A stretch of 64,000 nt of DNA, from the NCBI GenBank assembly GCA_003165465.1, contig PLUM01000010.1:50982-114981 (forward strand). The letters run 5' to 3'. A program made the position numbers and the translations under genes. Every line of letters starts with the position of its first letter. Within the stretch, counting starts at the first letter, position 1. The notes under the pieces are model-generated. The model made no database searches, had not been told where the DNA came from, and saw only the letters and a list, made by a program, of their open reading frames with translations. The stretch comes from Acidobacteriota bacterium. Lineage in GTDB: Bacteria > Acidobacteriota > Terriglobia > Acidiferrales > UBA7541. Positions 42,754 to 49,699 of the stretch are shown piece by piece.

Positions 42754-43473
42754 ATGAAACGTAGTTTTGCATCTCTTGGTGTGTCGTTTGGCGCTGTCAT
42801 GTTGCTATTTGCCTCGTCCGCGATTCCAGCTCGCGCCCAGCAATCCCATGAACTTTTGCAGGGCACCGAAGTGCGCCTGCGATTGCTCACCGGTGTGAAT
42901 ACCGCTACTGCCAAAAGCGGCGATCCTTTTGTCGCTGAAGTGATTCAACCCGTGACCTCCGGCAGCCAGATCGTTCTGCCCGCCGGAGCGCGCGTGCATG
43001 GCGTCATCGGAGGAGTCATTCACTCCCGTCATTTTTCGATTTTTCGCGGTCAGGCGGCGATGAGCCTTTCATTTCGCGACATCGAAATCGATAGCCGCGT
43101 CTTTCCCGCAAAGATGAGCATTTTGCGCCTGGAAGGTCCGTCCTCAGGGGAGAGGGACGGGAAGAATCGGAAGGACGTCAAGATCGACGAGGGCCAGGTC
43201 GTCGAAGCCAAGCATGACGTGAAGGGCGACATCATGGGCGGAGCCATTGGAATTGGCGGCGGAACGCTTGCCGGCGTGGTGTTCAGCAATGTGTCGCGTG
43301 GATTCGGGTTTGGATTGATCGGCACCGCCGCCTACATCGTCGAACGCAAGGGCAAGGAAGTCGAACTGCCCGCGCAGACCACGCTCAGGGTCCGAATGGA
43401 TAACACGGTCATTCTGCCCAGATTCGTGGCCGACAGTGGCAAAAGAGAATGGAGCAAGGCGGACACGGAATAA
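42754..43473 (+). CDS. Secreted glycine-rich protein of unknown function
   Basis: A 239-residue protein with a clear signal peptide (KRSFASLGVSFGAVMLLFASSAIPARA^QQ) behind GGAGGAT. The mature part begins HELLQGTEVRLRLLTGVNTATAKSGDPFVAEVIQPV...IVLPAGARVHGVI, similar to the beta-barrel domain found in TrbI/VirB10-like and LPXTG-like envelope proteins, followed by a glycine-zipper-like segment (GDIMGGAIGIGGGTLAGVVFSNVSRGFGFGLIGTAAYI) that may insert into or lie on a membrane. I cannot name the family firmly. The open frame extends 90 codons upstream without coding character, so the start at the signal peptide is used. Confidence 0.75.
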   Translation: MKRSFASLGVSFGAVMLLFASSAIPARAQQSHELLQGTEVRLRLLTGVNTATAKSGDPFVAEVIQPVTSGSQIVLPAGARVHGVIGGVIHSRHFSIFRGQAAMSLSFRDIEIDSRVFPAKMSILRLEGPSSGERDGKNRKDVKIDEGQVVEAKHDVKGDIMGGAIGIGGGTLAGVVFSNVSRGFGFGLIGTAAYIVERKGKEVELPAQTTLRVRMDNTVILPRFVADSGKREWSKADTE

Positions 43474-43481
43474 TGCCGTTT

Positions 43482-43558
43482 TAGTGGTGTGGGCCTCAGC
43501 TTGCGGGGTTTAGGCATGGAAAGGCTGCAAATCCGCAGGCTGAAGCCCGCACCACTGG
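43482..43558. repeat. Family B inverted repeat, copy 3
   Basis: TAGTGGTGTGGGCCTCAGC...GCAGGCTGAAGCCCGCACCACT; the left arm has diverged (CCTCAG for CTTCAG). It begins nine bases after the stop codon of the secreted protein and may serve as its 3' end structure. Confidence 0.8.
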
Positions 43559-43635
43559 ACCCTCGAAATCATCTACAGTTTCGACATTGCAACCCATCAA
43601 AGCTAGTTTGTTCTCGCAATTCGAGGAGGATGTGT

Positions 43636-43669
43636 GGCGCGCCGGTTCCAGGAGCGGAACCAGCGCGCC
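43636..43669. repeat. GC-rich inverted repeat in a gene-free stretch
   Basis: GGCGCGCCGGTTCC / GGAACCAGCGCGCC, 13 of 14 positions paired, loop of six. It stands alone in the 43559-44085 gap, where no gene, promoter or other repeat was recognised. Confidence 0.6.
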
Positions 43670-44085
43670 ATATGTGGATTCTGGCGGGCTAATTAGGGGA
43701 ACTGCATTCAGGCGAGTGATTGACTGGTGGAAATTGTAAGTTTGCAAACTTTTTGACCGGCCATTGCATGCCCAGGACTCGTGCGTCACCGCTATTGAAC
43801 TTAAGCAATACATTGTTTTCATTCACGGCATCCATGGAAGTGCAACCGTCGTGCCAATAAAAATAATATTACGCTACTGAAAATATGCGGTTTATCGACG
43901 GCTCCCTATCGCAAGGTGTGCCAAATGAAAGATGGCTGTTCCTCCCTGAAACGCAAACCTGCGAATCGCTGAGGGGGCAAGAGATTTTTAAGGCGGGAAG
44001 CTCTTGCCCAATGCAACCTGGAATGTTTCGGGAGATTTCGCGAGTGCGTTGTTTCAGGAATGAAATGTTCGAGCTTCGAACGACG

Positions 44086-44117
44086 AAAAAAAAGCTCCGC
44101 CTCTTCAGAGGCGGGGC
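44086..44117 (-). terminator. Intrinsic terminator of the NtrC-like gene, built from a family A repeat
   Basis: On the minus strand directly after the stop codon comes AACGGGTTGCAT, a short spacer, the stem GCCCCGCCTCTGAAGAGGCGGAGC, and a run of eight Ts. The whole family A half-element runs 44086-44143. Stem plus T-run is a textbook rho-independent terminator. Confidence 0.75.
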
Positions 44118-44143
44118 CTTTCCGCTGTGCGATGCAACCCGTT

Positions 44144-45574
44144 CTAATTCGCGCTCGAATTCGCCGATTTCTTCTCGGCACGCTTCAAGAACCGGTACAG
44201 GCTGGTGCGGCCTATCCCCAGCATTTGAGCGGCGCGGACGCGGTTGCCCTCGCAAGTCTCGAGCACGCGGCGGATATGCTGGCGGCGCACCTCCTCGAGC
44301 GGAAGGGGGCGCCAGGTGTCTGCACCGTGGCCGTTGTGGGCGGCGGGTTTGGTGAGGTTTTCCGGGAAATCGTCCACGTCGATAAATTCGTTGACCGATG
44401 TAAGGCACGCGCAGGAAATCACGTTCTCAAGTTCGCGAATGTTTCCGGGCCACGCATGTTGGAGCAGAACGGTCTGAGCACGTCGTGTCAGGCCTTGAAT
44501 CTTCTTGCTGTAGGTTTGATTGTATTTTTTCAGGAAGTATTGAATGAGCAGGGGAATATCGTCCAATCGTTCGGCCAGGCTGGGCACGCGGATCTGGATC
44601 GTGCTGAGGCGATAGAACAGATCCTCGCGAAAACGTCCGGCCAGAACCTCGGCCCTCAAATCGCGGTTGGTGGCGGCAATGAGCCGCACATCCACGCGGC
44701 GCACTTCAGGCGAGCCAACGCGCTGGATTTTGCGGTTCTGGATCACGCGCAGCAGCTTGGCCTGCATGGCCAGTGACGTTTCGCCGACTTCGTCCATGAA
44801 AACGGTGCCTCCATTTGCGTACTCGAACAGGCCGGGCCGCGTGTCCGTCGCGCCGGTAAAAGCCCCGCGCATATGGCCGAAAAGCTGGCTTTCGAGCAGC
44901 GTATCGACCATCGCAGAGCAGTTGCATACCGCGAACCGTTGCTGCGCGACCGGGCTCATCTGATGAATGGATTTGGCGATTAATTCCTTTCCCGTGCCGG
45001 TCGCTCCAACCACCAGGATGTTGGTGTAGTGCCGCGCCACCTTGCGAACCATTTCAAAGACTTCCACCATGGCCGGGCTGCGTCCCACGATTCCGTGAAA
45101 CTCCAGGTCGCTCAAGAGTTGCTGCTGCAGAGTGCGAATTCGTTTCCGCTTATGGAACGAATCGGCCAGTTCGTCCAGGGATTTCTTGAGGCGCGACCGG
45201 TCCACCGGTTTGGGGACATAGTCGTAGGCGCCGCGCTTGATGGCCGCAATGGCGTTGTCCAGCGAGTAGTAACCCGTCATGAGCAGGACGTAGACGCCCG
45301 GATCGCGCTGCATCGCCTGATCGAGGAACTGCAAGCCGTCCATCCCCGGCATTTTAATGTCGGACATCACCACGCGCACGCGGCCGTTTTCGATCAATTC
45401 AAGGGCGTACTGCGGGTTGGTCGTGCCAATGGAGCTGTAGCCGAGGCATCGAAGCGATTCTTGCAGCATTTCGATCATGCCCGATTCGTCGTCCAAAACG
45501 CATAGCGTCATGGCGTCGTCCGAACTGCCGGCAACAAAGCGGCTTTCTTTGGGTGGTGCAGTCATTGTGTTCAT
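44144..45574 (-). CDS. Sigma-54-dependent response regulator (NtrC family)
   Basis: A 476-residue activator. An N-terminal receiver domain (residues about 22-140) has the phospho-acceptor Asp in VVMSDIKMPGMDGL and the conserved Lys in YDYVPKPVD. The AAA+ domain shows Walker A GATGTGKELIAKS, the sigma-54 contact loop GAFTGA and the Walker B region GGTVFMDEVGE. A Fis-type helix-turn-helix follows at the C-terminus (NRVRAAQMLGIGRTSLYRFLKRA). It binds enhancer sites and opens sigma-54 promoters when phosphorylated. No cognate histidine kinase is adjacent, so it is an orphan here. A family A terminator follows. Confidence 0.94.
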   Translation of the reverse strand: MNTMTAPPKESRFVAGSSDDAMTLCVLDDESGMIEMLQESLRCLGYSSIGTTNPQYALELIENGRVRVVMSDIKMPGMDGLQFLDQAMQRDPGVYVLLMTGYYSLDNAIAAIKRGAYDYVPKPVDRSRLKKSLDELADSFHKRKRIRTLQQQLLSDLEFHGIVGRSPAMVEVFEMVRKVARHYTNILVVGATGTGKELIAKSIHQMSPVAQQRFAVCNCSAMVDTLLESQLFGHMRGAFTGATDTRPGLFEYANGGTVFMDEVGETSLAMQAKLLRVIQNRKIQRVGSPEVRRVDVRLIAATNRDLRAEVLAGRFREDLFYRLSTIQIRVPSLAERLDDIPLLIQYFLKKYNQTYSKKIQGLTRRAQTVLLQHAWPGNIRELENVISCACLTSVNEFIDVDDFPENLTKPAAHNGHGADTWRPLPLEEVRRQHIRRVLETCEGNRVRAAQMLGIGRTSLYRFLKRAEKKSANSSAN

Positions 45575-45849
45575 GATGAATCACTGGCAAGGGGATTGCC
45601 AAAATCACACTTGGAATGCGCTGGCCCCGCGATTTCTTAGGGAGACTTTAGGTCTGGCGGGAGTGTCACGTAAGTCTAATGCGGACTATCACCTGAGAGG
45701 GGATCAACCAGGCCGATCTGTTTTTCGGAAGTTCCGGGCAGGTTCAAATTGCACTGCTCTTCAAGGCGCGGCCCGGAGGCCACGTTCCAAATTGGAGAGA
45801 ATCGCCCTGTATCTGTACCAAAGTCGAATTCCCTCGGGCCTGCGCTTGT

Positions 45850-46074
45850 CTAATTTGCGATGCTTTCGTCCATCTCGCTCAGGTGCGAAAAAAACTCGAA
45901 TTCCTCCGCCGGATACCGGATCACTCCTCCCAGGTCGGAATCCATTTCGCAGTAATTGCCCTTGGTATAAATCAGTTTCAGCACGCGGTCGAGGTTCGAC
46001 GATGTGGCGCGGCGAATCTCTTCCCCTGTGGCCAGCCGGTCTTGCACCGTGATTTTCATCGTCTCTGTTTTCAT
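45850..46074 (-). CDS. Small protein of unknown function coupled to a PilZ-like gene
   Basis: A 74-residue acidic protein, MKTETMKITVQDRLATGEEI at the N-terminus, then SSNLDRVLKLIYTKGNYCEMDSDLGGVIRYPAEEFEFFSHL. No signal peptide, transmembrane helix or known motif. Its ATG overlaps the stop of the PilZ-like gene by ATGA, so the two are probably made together. The 275-base gap after it, before the NtrC gene, holds no recognisable feature. Confidence 0.65.
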   Translation of the reverse strand: MKTETMKITVQDRLATGEEIRRATSSNLDRVLKLIYTKGNYCEMDSDLGGVIRYPAEEFEFFSHLSEMDESIAN

Positions 46075-46532
46075 TGCAGAATCTCCTCGCGTTGCAAATC
46101 CACATCTCCATCTTGCGCGTCGGATGCCTTGGCCGATTCCTTTAATTCATTGGATGCACCTTTTGCCGATAGGGATTCTCTGGATCGCGGGTGCAATTGC
46201 TTCAGCTTGATCTGGCATCGTCCGTCGCCATTCGTGGGCCCAACTCCCTCCACCTGGCAGGCGACCGGAACGGGTCCGCTTGCGCACTGGTAAGCCACCA
46301 GGCGAATGAACACCATGGCGCCCTTGGGCAACTGGCGGTGCAGCTGCACGCGCTTTTCGCCGCCGGCATTCCAGACCAGATTCGTTTTCTCCACAAAAAA
46401 ACCGTTGTCCAGCCCCCAGCCCGAAACTTCCACTCGGTACTCTCCGGGGGAATTAAATAAGTCGCTCACGAATTTATGCTCCCGCCTTCTGTAATGCAGA
46501 TGACGGGCCAGAGTGCGAATTTTTATGCGCAT
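46071..46532 (-). CDS. PilZ-like beta-barrel protein, degenerate binding motif
   Basis: A 153-residue protein whose first ~110 residues follow the layout of acidobacterial PilZ proteins: a basic N-terminal stretch (HLHYRRREHKFVSD), a strand with a polar turn (YRVEVSGWGLDNGFFVEKTNLVWNAGGEKRVQLHRQLPKGAMVFIRL) and CQVEGVGPTNGDGRCQIKLKQL. The RxxxR and D/NxSxxG residues that bind c-di-GMP are not clearly present, so binding is doubtful. The tail is charged and Ser/Ala-rich. The frame extends 25 codons upstream to another ATG. The small acidic protein gene follows with an ATGA overlap. Confidence 0.6.
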   Translation of the reverse strand: MRIKIRTLARHLHYRRREHKFVSDLFNSPGEYRVEVSGWGLDNGFFVEKTNLVWNAGGEKRVQLHRQLPKGAMVFIRLVAYQCASGPVPVACQVEGVGPTNGDGRCQIKLKQLHPRSRESLSAKGASNELKESAKASDAQDGDVDLQREEILQ

Positions 46533-46685
46533 TGAAAGGGAAGGCTTTAGCGGTTTTTCCCAGCGAGCGCGGCAATTCACGATTAACAAATCGAGACACT
46601 TGTTCAATTTTGAAACTGAAGAGTGCGAGACACGCCAATCGCAACAATCTAATTAGAATCTAATGTCGCAGGGTTTGGCGTTCGG

Positions 46686-46717
46686 CTGTAGGGGCACGAC
46701 AGGTCGTGCCCCTGCAG
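46686..46717. repeat. Family D short palindrome, copy 2
   Basis: CTGTAGGGGCACGAC-AG-GTCGTGCCCCTGCAG, one mismatch across the arms. It is near the left end of the MITE-like element. Confidence 0.8.
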
Positions 46718-46759
46718 TTGCCACACCGCCATGTTGCGGCAATTCGGGGAAAATTCAGT

Positions 46760-47090
46760 CTAGGAGTCTGTCCCATGGAAAAGGGCGACCACTGCAACGG
46801 TGTGGCGCCCTGCTGTTGCGATGGCCGAAGTCCCGCAGGGACGACACACCTTAGCCCACCGCTTCAGCGGTGGGTATGTGAAAATGCACAAAGCGAAGCC
46901 CCGTAGGGGCGGCACACGGTACATGGCAACCGTGTGCCGCCCCTACGGGGCTTTGCTTCATCATACCGCGCGTCCCACCGTTTCCACGGTGGGCCACGGT
47001 GTGTCGTCCCTGCGAGACTTCGTGCAACACAAAAGCAGAACGCCGCACAGGAACACTCGCCAAAAAATGTTCCACGGGACAGACTTCTAG
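46760..47090. mobile_element. MITE-like non-coding element with terminal inverted repeats
   Basis: A 331-base stretch with 15-base terminal inverted repeats matching at 14 positions (CTAGGAGTCTGTCCC / GGGACAGACTTCTAG) that extend imperfectly for about seven more bases. Inside are nested palindromes: CCCACCG-CTTCA-GCGGTGGG, GCCCCGTAGGGGCGGCACACGG and its inverse, and GTCCCGCAGGGACGACACACC with a matching GGTGTGTCGTCCCTGCGAGAC. No open frame is credible. The right end overlaps the stop codon of the M50 gene. It is presumed to move by a transposase encoded elsewhere. CTAG at both ends may be a target duplication. Confidence 0.6.
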
Positions 47091-47797
47091 CCGCCGTGAA
47101 CTCCGGCGTAAAGCGTCCGCAATGCGAAGAAAAATACGGGCTGGAAAATTTTATCGAACAGGGACCATGCAATGATTAAGCCGAGCAGCGCGAAATTTCG
47201 GGATTTCCGCAGCCAGTCCATATACCGTTGCGCGGCGCGATCCGGCATCGCCACCATGATCCCCGCATGGCCGTCGAGCGGAGGTACGGGCAGCAAATTG
47301 AACGTGCCCAGCAGCAGATTCAAAATAAACAGAATGCTCAGCGCCGAAGTGAGAAATGTGGGAGCCCCGCCATTTGCGGGCAACACCAGGCCGGCATAGC
47401 CCCGGATGAACTCCGGCGGCCGAAAGGCCCCTGCCGCAAGGCCGATGCGGATCGCAATCCCCGCCAGAATCATCAGCGTGAAATTGGCCGCCGGCCCGGC
47501 CAGCGCCATCCACGCCGAGCGGCGCGGATAATGCCGCTGCCATTCGGGATTGAACGGCGCGCTCGCCCAGCCGATCATCCAGCCGCCCATCAGGTAGGAA
47601 AGAATCGGCACCACGACCATTCCAAACGGCGAGCGGCGAATGTGCGGAATCGGGTTGAGCGTCACCTGCCCGCCCTCGGCCGCGGTCGAGTCGCCGCCCA
47701 GATGGGCGACGAGCGCGTGCGCGGCTTCGTGGCACGTCGTCGAAAATAGAAAAACGATGTACCAGATGACGCCAAGAGCCAGGTCGGGAGTATTCAT
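47087..47797 (-). CDS. M50-family intramembrane zinc metalloprotease
   Basis: A 236-residue site-2-protease-like membrane protein. The zinc motif is TTCHEAAHALVAHL (HExxH, about residues 22-26) in the first helix, with the second metal site in LLPVPPLDGH, the LDG form of the family. Five or six hydrophobic helices are present. Such short enzymes cleave membrane-bound substrates; targets are unknown. The TAG stop is part of the terminal repeat of the MITE-like element, so the C-terminus after AGVHGG may have been shortened by that insertion. tRNA-Gln lies just upstream on the same strand. Confidence 0.88.
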   Translation of the reverse strand: MNTPDLALGVIWYIVFLFSTTCHEAAHALVAHLGGDSTAAEGGQVTLNPIPHIRRSPFGMVVVPILSYLMGGWMIGWASAPFNPEWQRHYPRRSAWMALAGPAANFTLMILAGIAIRIGLAAGAFRPPEFIRGYAGLVLPANGGAPTFLTSALSILFILNLLLGTFNLLPVPPLDGHAGIMVAMPDRAAQRYMDWLRKSRNFALLGLIIAWSLFDKIFQPVFFFALRTLYAGVHGG

Positions 47798-47820
47798 CGT
47801 CTCGGAAAACGCAAAAAGTT

Positions 47821-47895
47821 TGGCTCCGGGGCCTGGACTCGAACCAGGATAACCAGCTCCAAAGGCTGGCGTGCTACCGATTGCACTACCCCGGA
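47821..47895 (-). tRNA. tRNA-Gln (anticodon TTG)
   Basis: On the minus strand a cloverleaf of 75 nt: acceptor stem TCCGGGG paired with CCCCGGA, D-arm AGTGCAATCGGTAGCAC, anticodon arm CCAGC-CTTTGGA-GCTGG with TTG at positions 34-36, T-arm CCTGGTTCGAGTCCAGG, and an encoded CCA end. An upstream TGGACT-N18-TACTCT could be its promoter. Confidence 0.93.
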
Positions 47896-48023
47896 ATCGT
47901 GCAGGGCCAAGATAGAGTAGCGTAATCGAGGGCGATCAGTCCATTGCGCGTTGCGATGCGTTATTCGTGAAGCGGAAATTGTCGAGCCGGGCGCGGCAGA
48001 TTGCCGTTGCAACTCTCGAGAAT

Positions 48024-48059
48024 AAAAACCGCACCCTTCACAAAAAACGTGAAGGATGC
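48024..48059 (-). terminator. Intrinsic terminator of the three-gene membrane-protein cassette
   Basis: On the minus strand: GCATCCTTCAC, loop GTTTTTT, GTGAAGGGTGC, then GG and a run of five Ts. It follows the last gene of the cassette by about 65 bases and ends that transcript before tRNA-Gln. Confidence 0.75.
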
Positions 48060-48126
48060 GCCACCCGAAAATGCAAAACCAACTCAAAGGCTGTGCCACC
48101 CGACCGGATTCTCTGTGCAGCGGATG

Positions 48127-48444
48127 TCACCACGTGGAATAAATTCCAAGGAGAATCAGTGCCGATCCCAACAGGAGGACCGCATACGCCGACCACGTTA
48201 GAACTCTGACCTCCAACGGCATGATGACCTGTCCGTTTTTGCCCAAATAGTCCCCTGCGGGTCGTGGCATACTCGCCTTCCGGCATAACTCTGCAAACGC
48301 GGTAATCATCGCGCCGCCGCCGATAAAAATCCAGAACGCCGCTTTCAGCGCAAATGCCCACGACAAAGTCCATGAGTGAAATAGGGCATAAAAAAGCATC
48401 ACAATGATGTATGCTCCGCACAGCCGTTTTCCCATTCCCCTCAT
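48127..48444 (-). CDS. Small membrane protein of unknown function (cassette gene 3)
   Basis: A 105-residue protein with three hydrophobic segments: GAYIIVMLFYALFHSWTLSWAF, AFWIFIGGGAMITAFAEL, and VLTWSAYAVLLLGSALILLGIY, joined by short basic or polar loops. There is no known motif. I chose the ATG beginning MRGMGKRL; the longer frame upstream has no coding character and would overlap the neighbouring gene. It is the last gene of three in an AT-richer stretch, ended by the hairpin at 48024. Confidence 0.6.
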   Translation of the reverse strand: MRGMGKRLCGAYIIVMLFYALFHSWTLSWAFALKAAFWIFIGGGAMITAFAELCRKASMPRPAGDYLGKNGQVIMPLEVRVLTWSAYAVLLLGSALILLGIYSTW

Positions 48445-48505
48445 GCGGCGGATTCTATCACGCAACAATGCCCGAGTGGCGTATCGCCTCAGTTGTCTTT
48501 TTGAT

Positions 48506-49048
48506 CTATGTATTGCGATTTCGTTCGGGGAGTGCAAGTTGGCGGCAAAGATTTTTTCCAGAAATACTGTATCCAAGAAATGTTCCCCTTTTAATCCCGA
48601 AAATGTCGTGGTATTCAACGATTACATAGACGCTGAGTAATTCGTTTTCTTTCGCACGACCGCTGCATTGCATTTGCAAGAGGCGAGATTGTTCCTTGCC
48701 CGCGCCAAGAGGCTCTATTGGGCCGAAGGTAGACAATTTCTTGCTCTCTGGGATACGGGTGGTAGCACCATTGCCGATTATCTCAATGCAGCCACGCACC
48801 TCATCTACCCAGGCCGGGCTTCTACCCTCGTTTTTACAAGTCAACTTCACACTTACATCGGTATGCTCTTCAATCAGCTCGCCCCTTTGTGTGGCGCCCA
48901 AGCCCACGTTGAGTTGACCGGGATACCAGCTAAGGTCCGCAAGAATCCACGCACGTTCACTAATTCTGAAATGCTTGTCCTGGCGACGGATCAACCACCA
49001 CTGCAAGAAGCCGACGAGAACCAGAAGACCTGTAAACATTTCAATCAC
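48506..49048 (-). CDS. Membrane-anchored protein of unknown function (cassette gene 2)
   Basis: A 180-residue protein with one N-terminal transmembrane helix (MFTGLLVLVGFLQWWLI) and a cytoplasmic-type domain: RAWILADLSWYPGQLNVGL, VSVKLTCKNEGRSPAWVDEVRGCIEI, and a C-terminal SVYVIVEYHDIFGIKRGTFLGY strand-rich stretch. The pattern, a single anchor followed by a beta-rich domain with 'KNEGRSPAWV', resembles small membrane proteins found widely in accessory regions of bacteria, whose function is unknown. It lies between cassette genes 1 and 3, starting three bases after the stop of gene 1. Confidence 0.65.
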   Translation of the reverse strand: MIEMFTGLLVLVGFLQWWLIRRQDKHFRISERAWILADLSWYPGQLNVGLGATQRGELIEEHTDVSVKLTCKNEGRSPAWVDEVRGCIEIIGNGATTRIPESKKLSTFGPIEPLGAGKEQSRLLQMQCSGRAKENELLSVYVIVEYHDIFGIKRGTFLGYSISGKNLCRQLALPERNRNT

Positions 49049-49051
49049 TAT

Positions 49052-49465
49052 TTATTCCTCAACTTTCTCCCACCCGACATATACGAGAGGCCGAGGATAG
49101 TTCATAGACCCATATGCCCAGGTTTTCCCTTCGTCGTAGGAAAACTCTGTTCTCCCAGTCGCGACGTTCTGTCGTGAAATCTCCCCGACTTTGATCTCAT
49201 AATGACAAAACTTGGACCCCAGAGGCGCCTTCAACCAATCACAATCATGGGGTTTGTCTTGTGTTATGACTTGATCCATCCCAACACCATATTCAATTGC
49301 GTACCTTACTTTGCTGTGCCACATGTTGGGAATCCCAACGATCAAAGCCCATATAACCACTCCAGTGAACCACGTGGAGGTATCCGGCCACGGATAATTG
49401 TTTTTGATGGCCGCTTCAATGTTATCAAGCCTATCAACTACATCATCCAGATCGTAGTTGCTCAT
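49052..49465 (-). CDS. Membrane-anchored protein of unknown function (cassette gene 1)
   Basis: A 137-residue protein. The first 25 residues are an acidic helix (YDLDDVVDRLDNIEAAI), then one transmembrane helix (WFTGVVIWALIVGIPNMW) and an extracytoplasmic or cytoplasmic domain with a Cys pair (HDCDWLKAPLGSKFCHYEIKVGEI) and a C-terminal DEGKTWAYG-x-MNYPRPLVYVGWE. No family recognised. Base composition is AT-richer than neighbouring genes. It is the first gene of the cassette, with about 235 bases upstream to the TonB-receptor gene. Confidence 0.6.
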   Translation of the reverse strand: MSNYDLDDVVDRLDNIEAAIKNNYPWPDTSTWFTGVVIWALIVGIPNMWHSKVRYAIEYGVGMDQVITQDKPHDCDWLKAPLGSKFCHYEIKVGEISRQNVATGRTEFSYDEGKTWAYGSMNYPRPLVYVGWEKVEE

Positions 49466-49587
49466 GTTAGTTATCCTTTGGGCAGATTCTACCCCCGGCT
49501 TGAACTTCAGTACCCAGCAAAATTAGCACCTTTGCGTGGCGGGGCGGGTGCCCCACCTTTTGAGATGAGTTTGATTTTCCGGGGCCA

Positions 49588-49626
49588 ACCCCTCGTGGAT
49601 TTCGAGGGGTCGGGGTTTTTATTTTT
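49588..49626 (+). terminator. Terminator-like hairpin with T-run
   Basis: ACCCCTCG, seven-base loop, CGAGGGGT, then CGGGG and TTTTT followed by ATTTTTTT on the plus strand. No plus-strand gene precedes it, so its use is unclear; it lies between the receptor gene and the cassette, both on the minus strand. The rest of the gap 49466-49699 shows no gene. Confidence 0.5.
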
Positions 49627-49699
49627 TTCTGTGTTTGCGATTCAATTCACGAAAAATCAAATCCCCCTACCCTGTGAAAGCGAATGCGGTGCGCCCGCC

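Noticed and set aside
43869-44408. Minus-strand frame of 179 codons between the repeat region and the NtrC gene
   Set aside because: It overlaps the terminator and the C-terminal domain of the NtrC gene in another frame and has no motif.
46800-47090. Open frames inside the MITE-like element
   Set aside because: They arise from the palindromic stems, have no domain character and read through inverted copies of each other.
47821-47895. tRNA-Gln as an attachment site for the AT-rich cassette
   Set aside because: The cassette lies on the 5' side of the tRNA, no integrase is present, and no duplicated 3' end was found.
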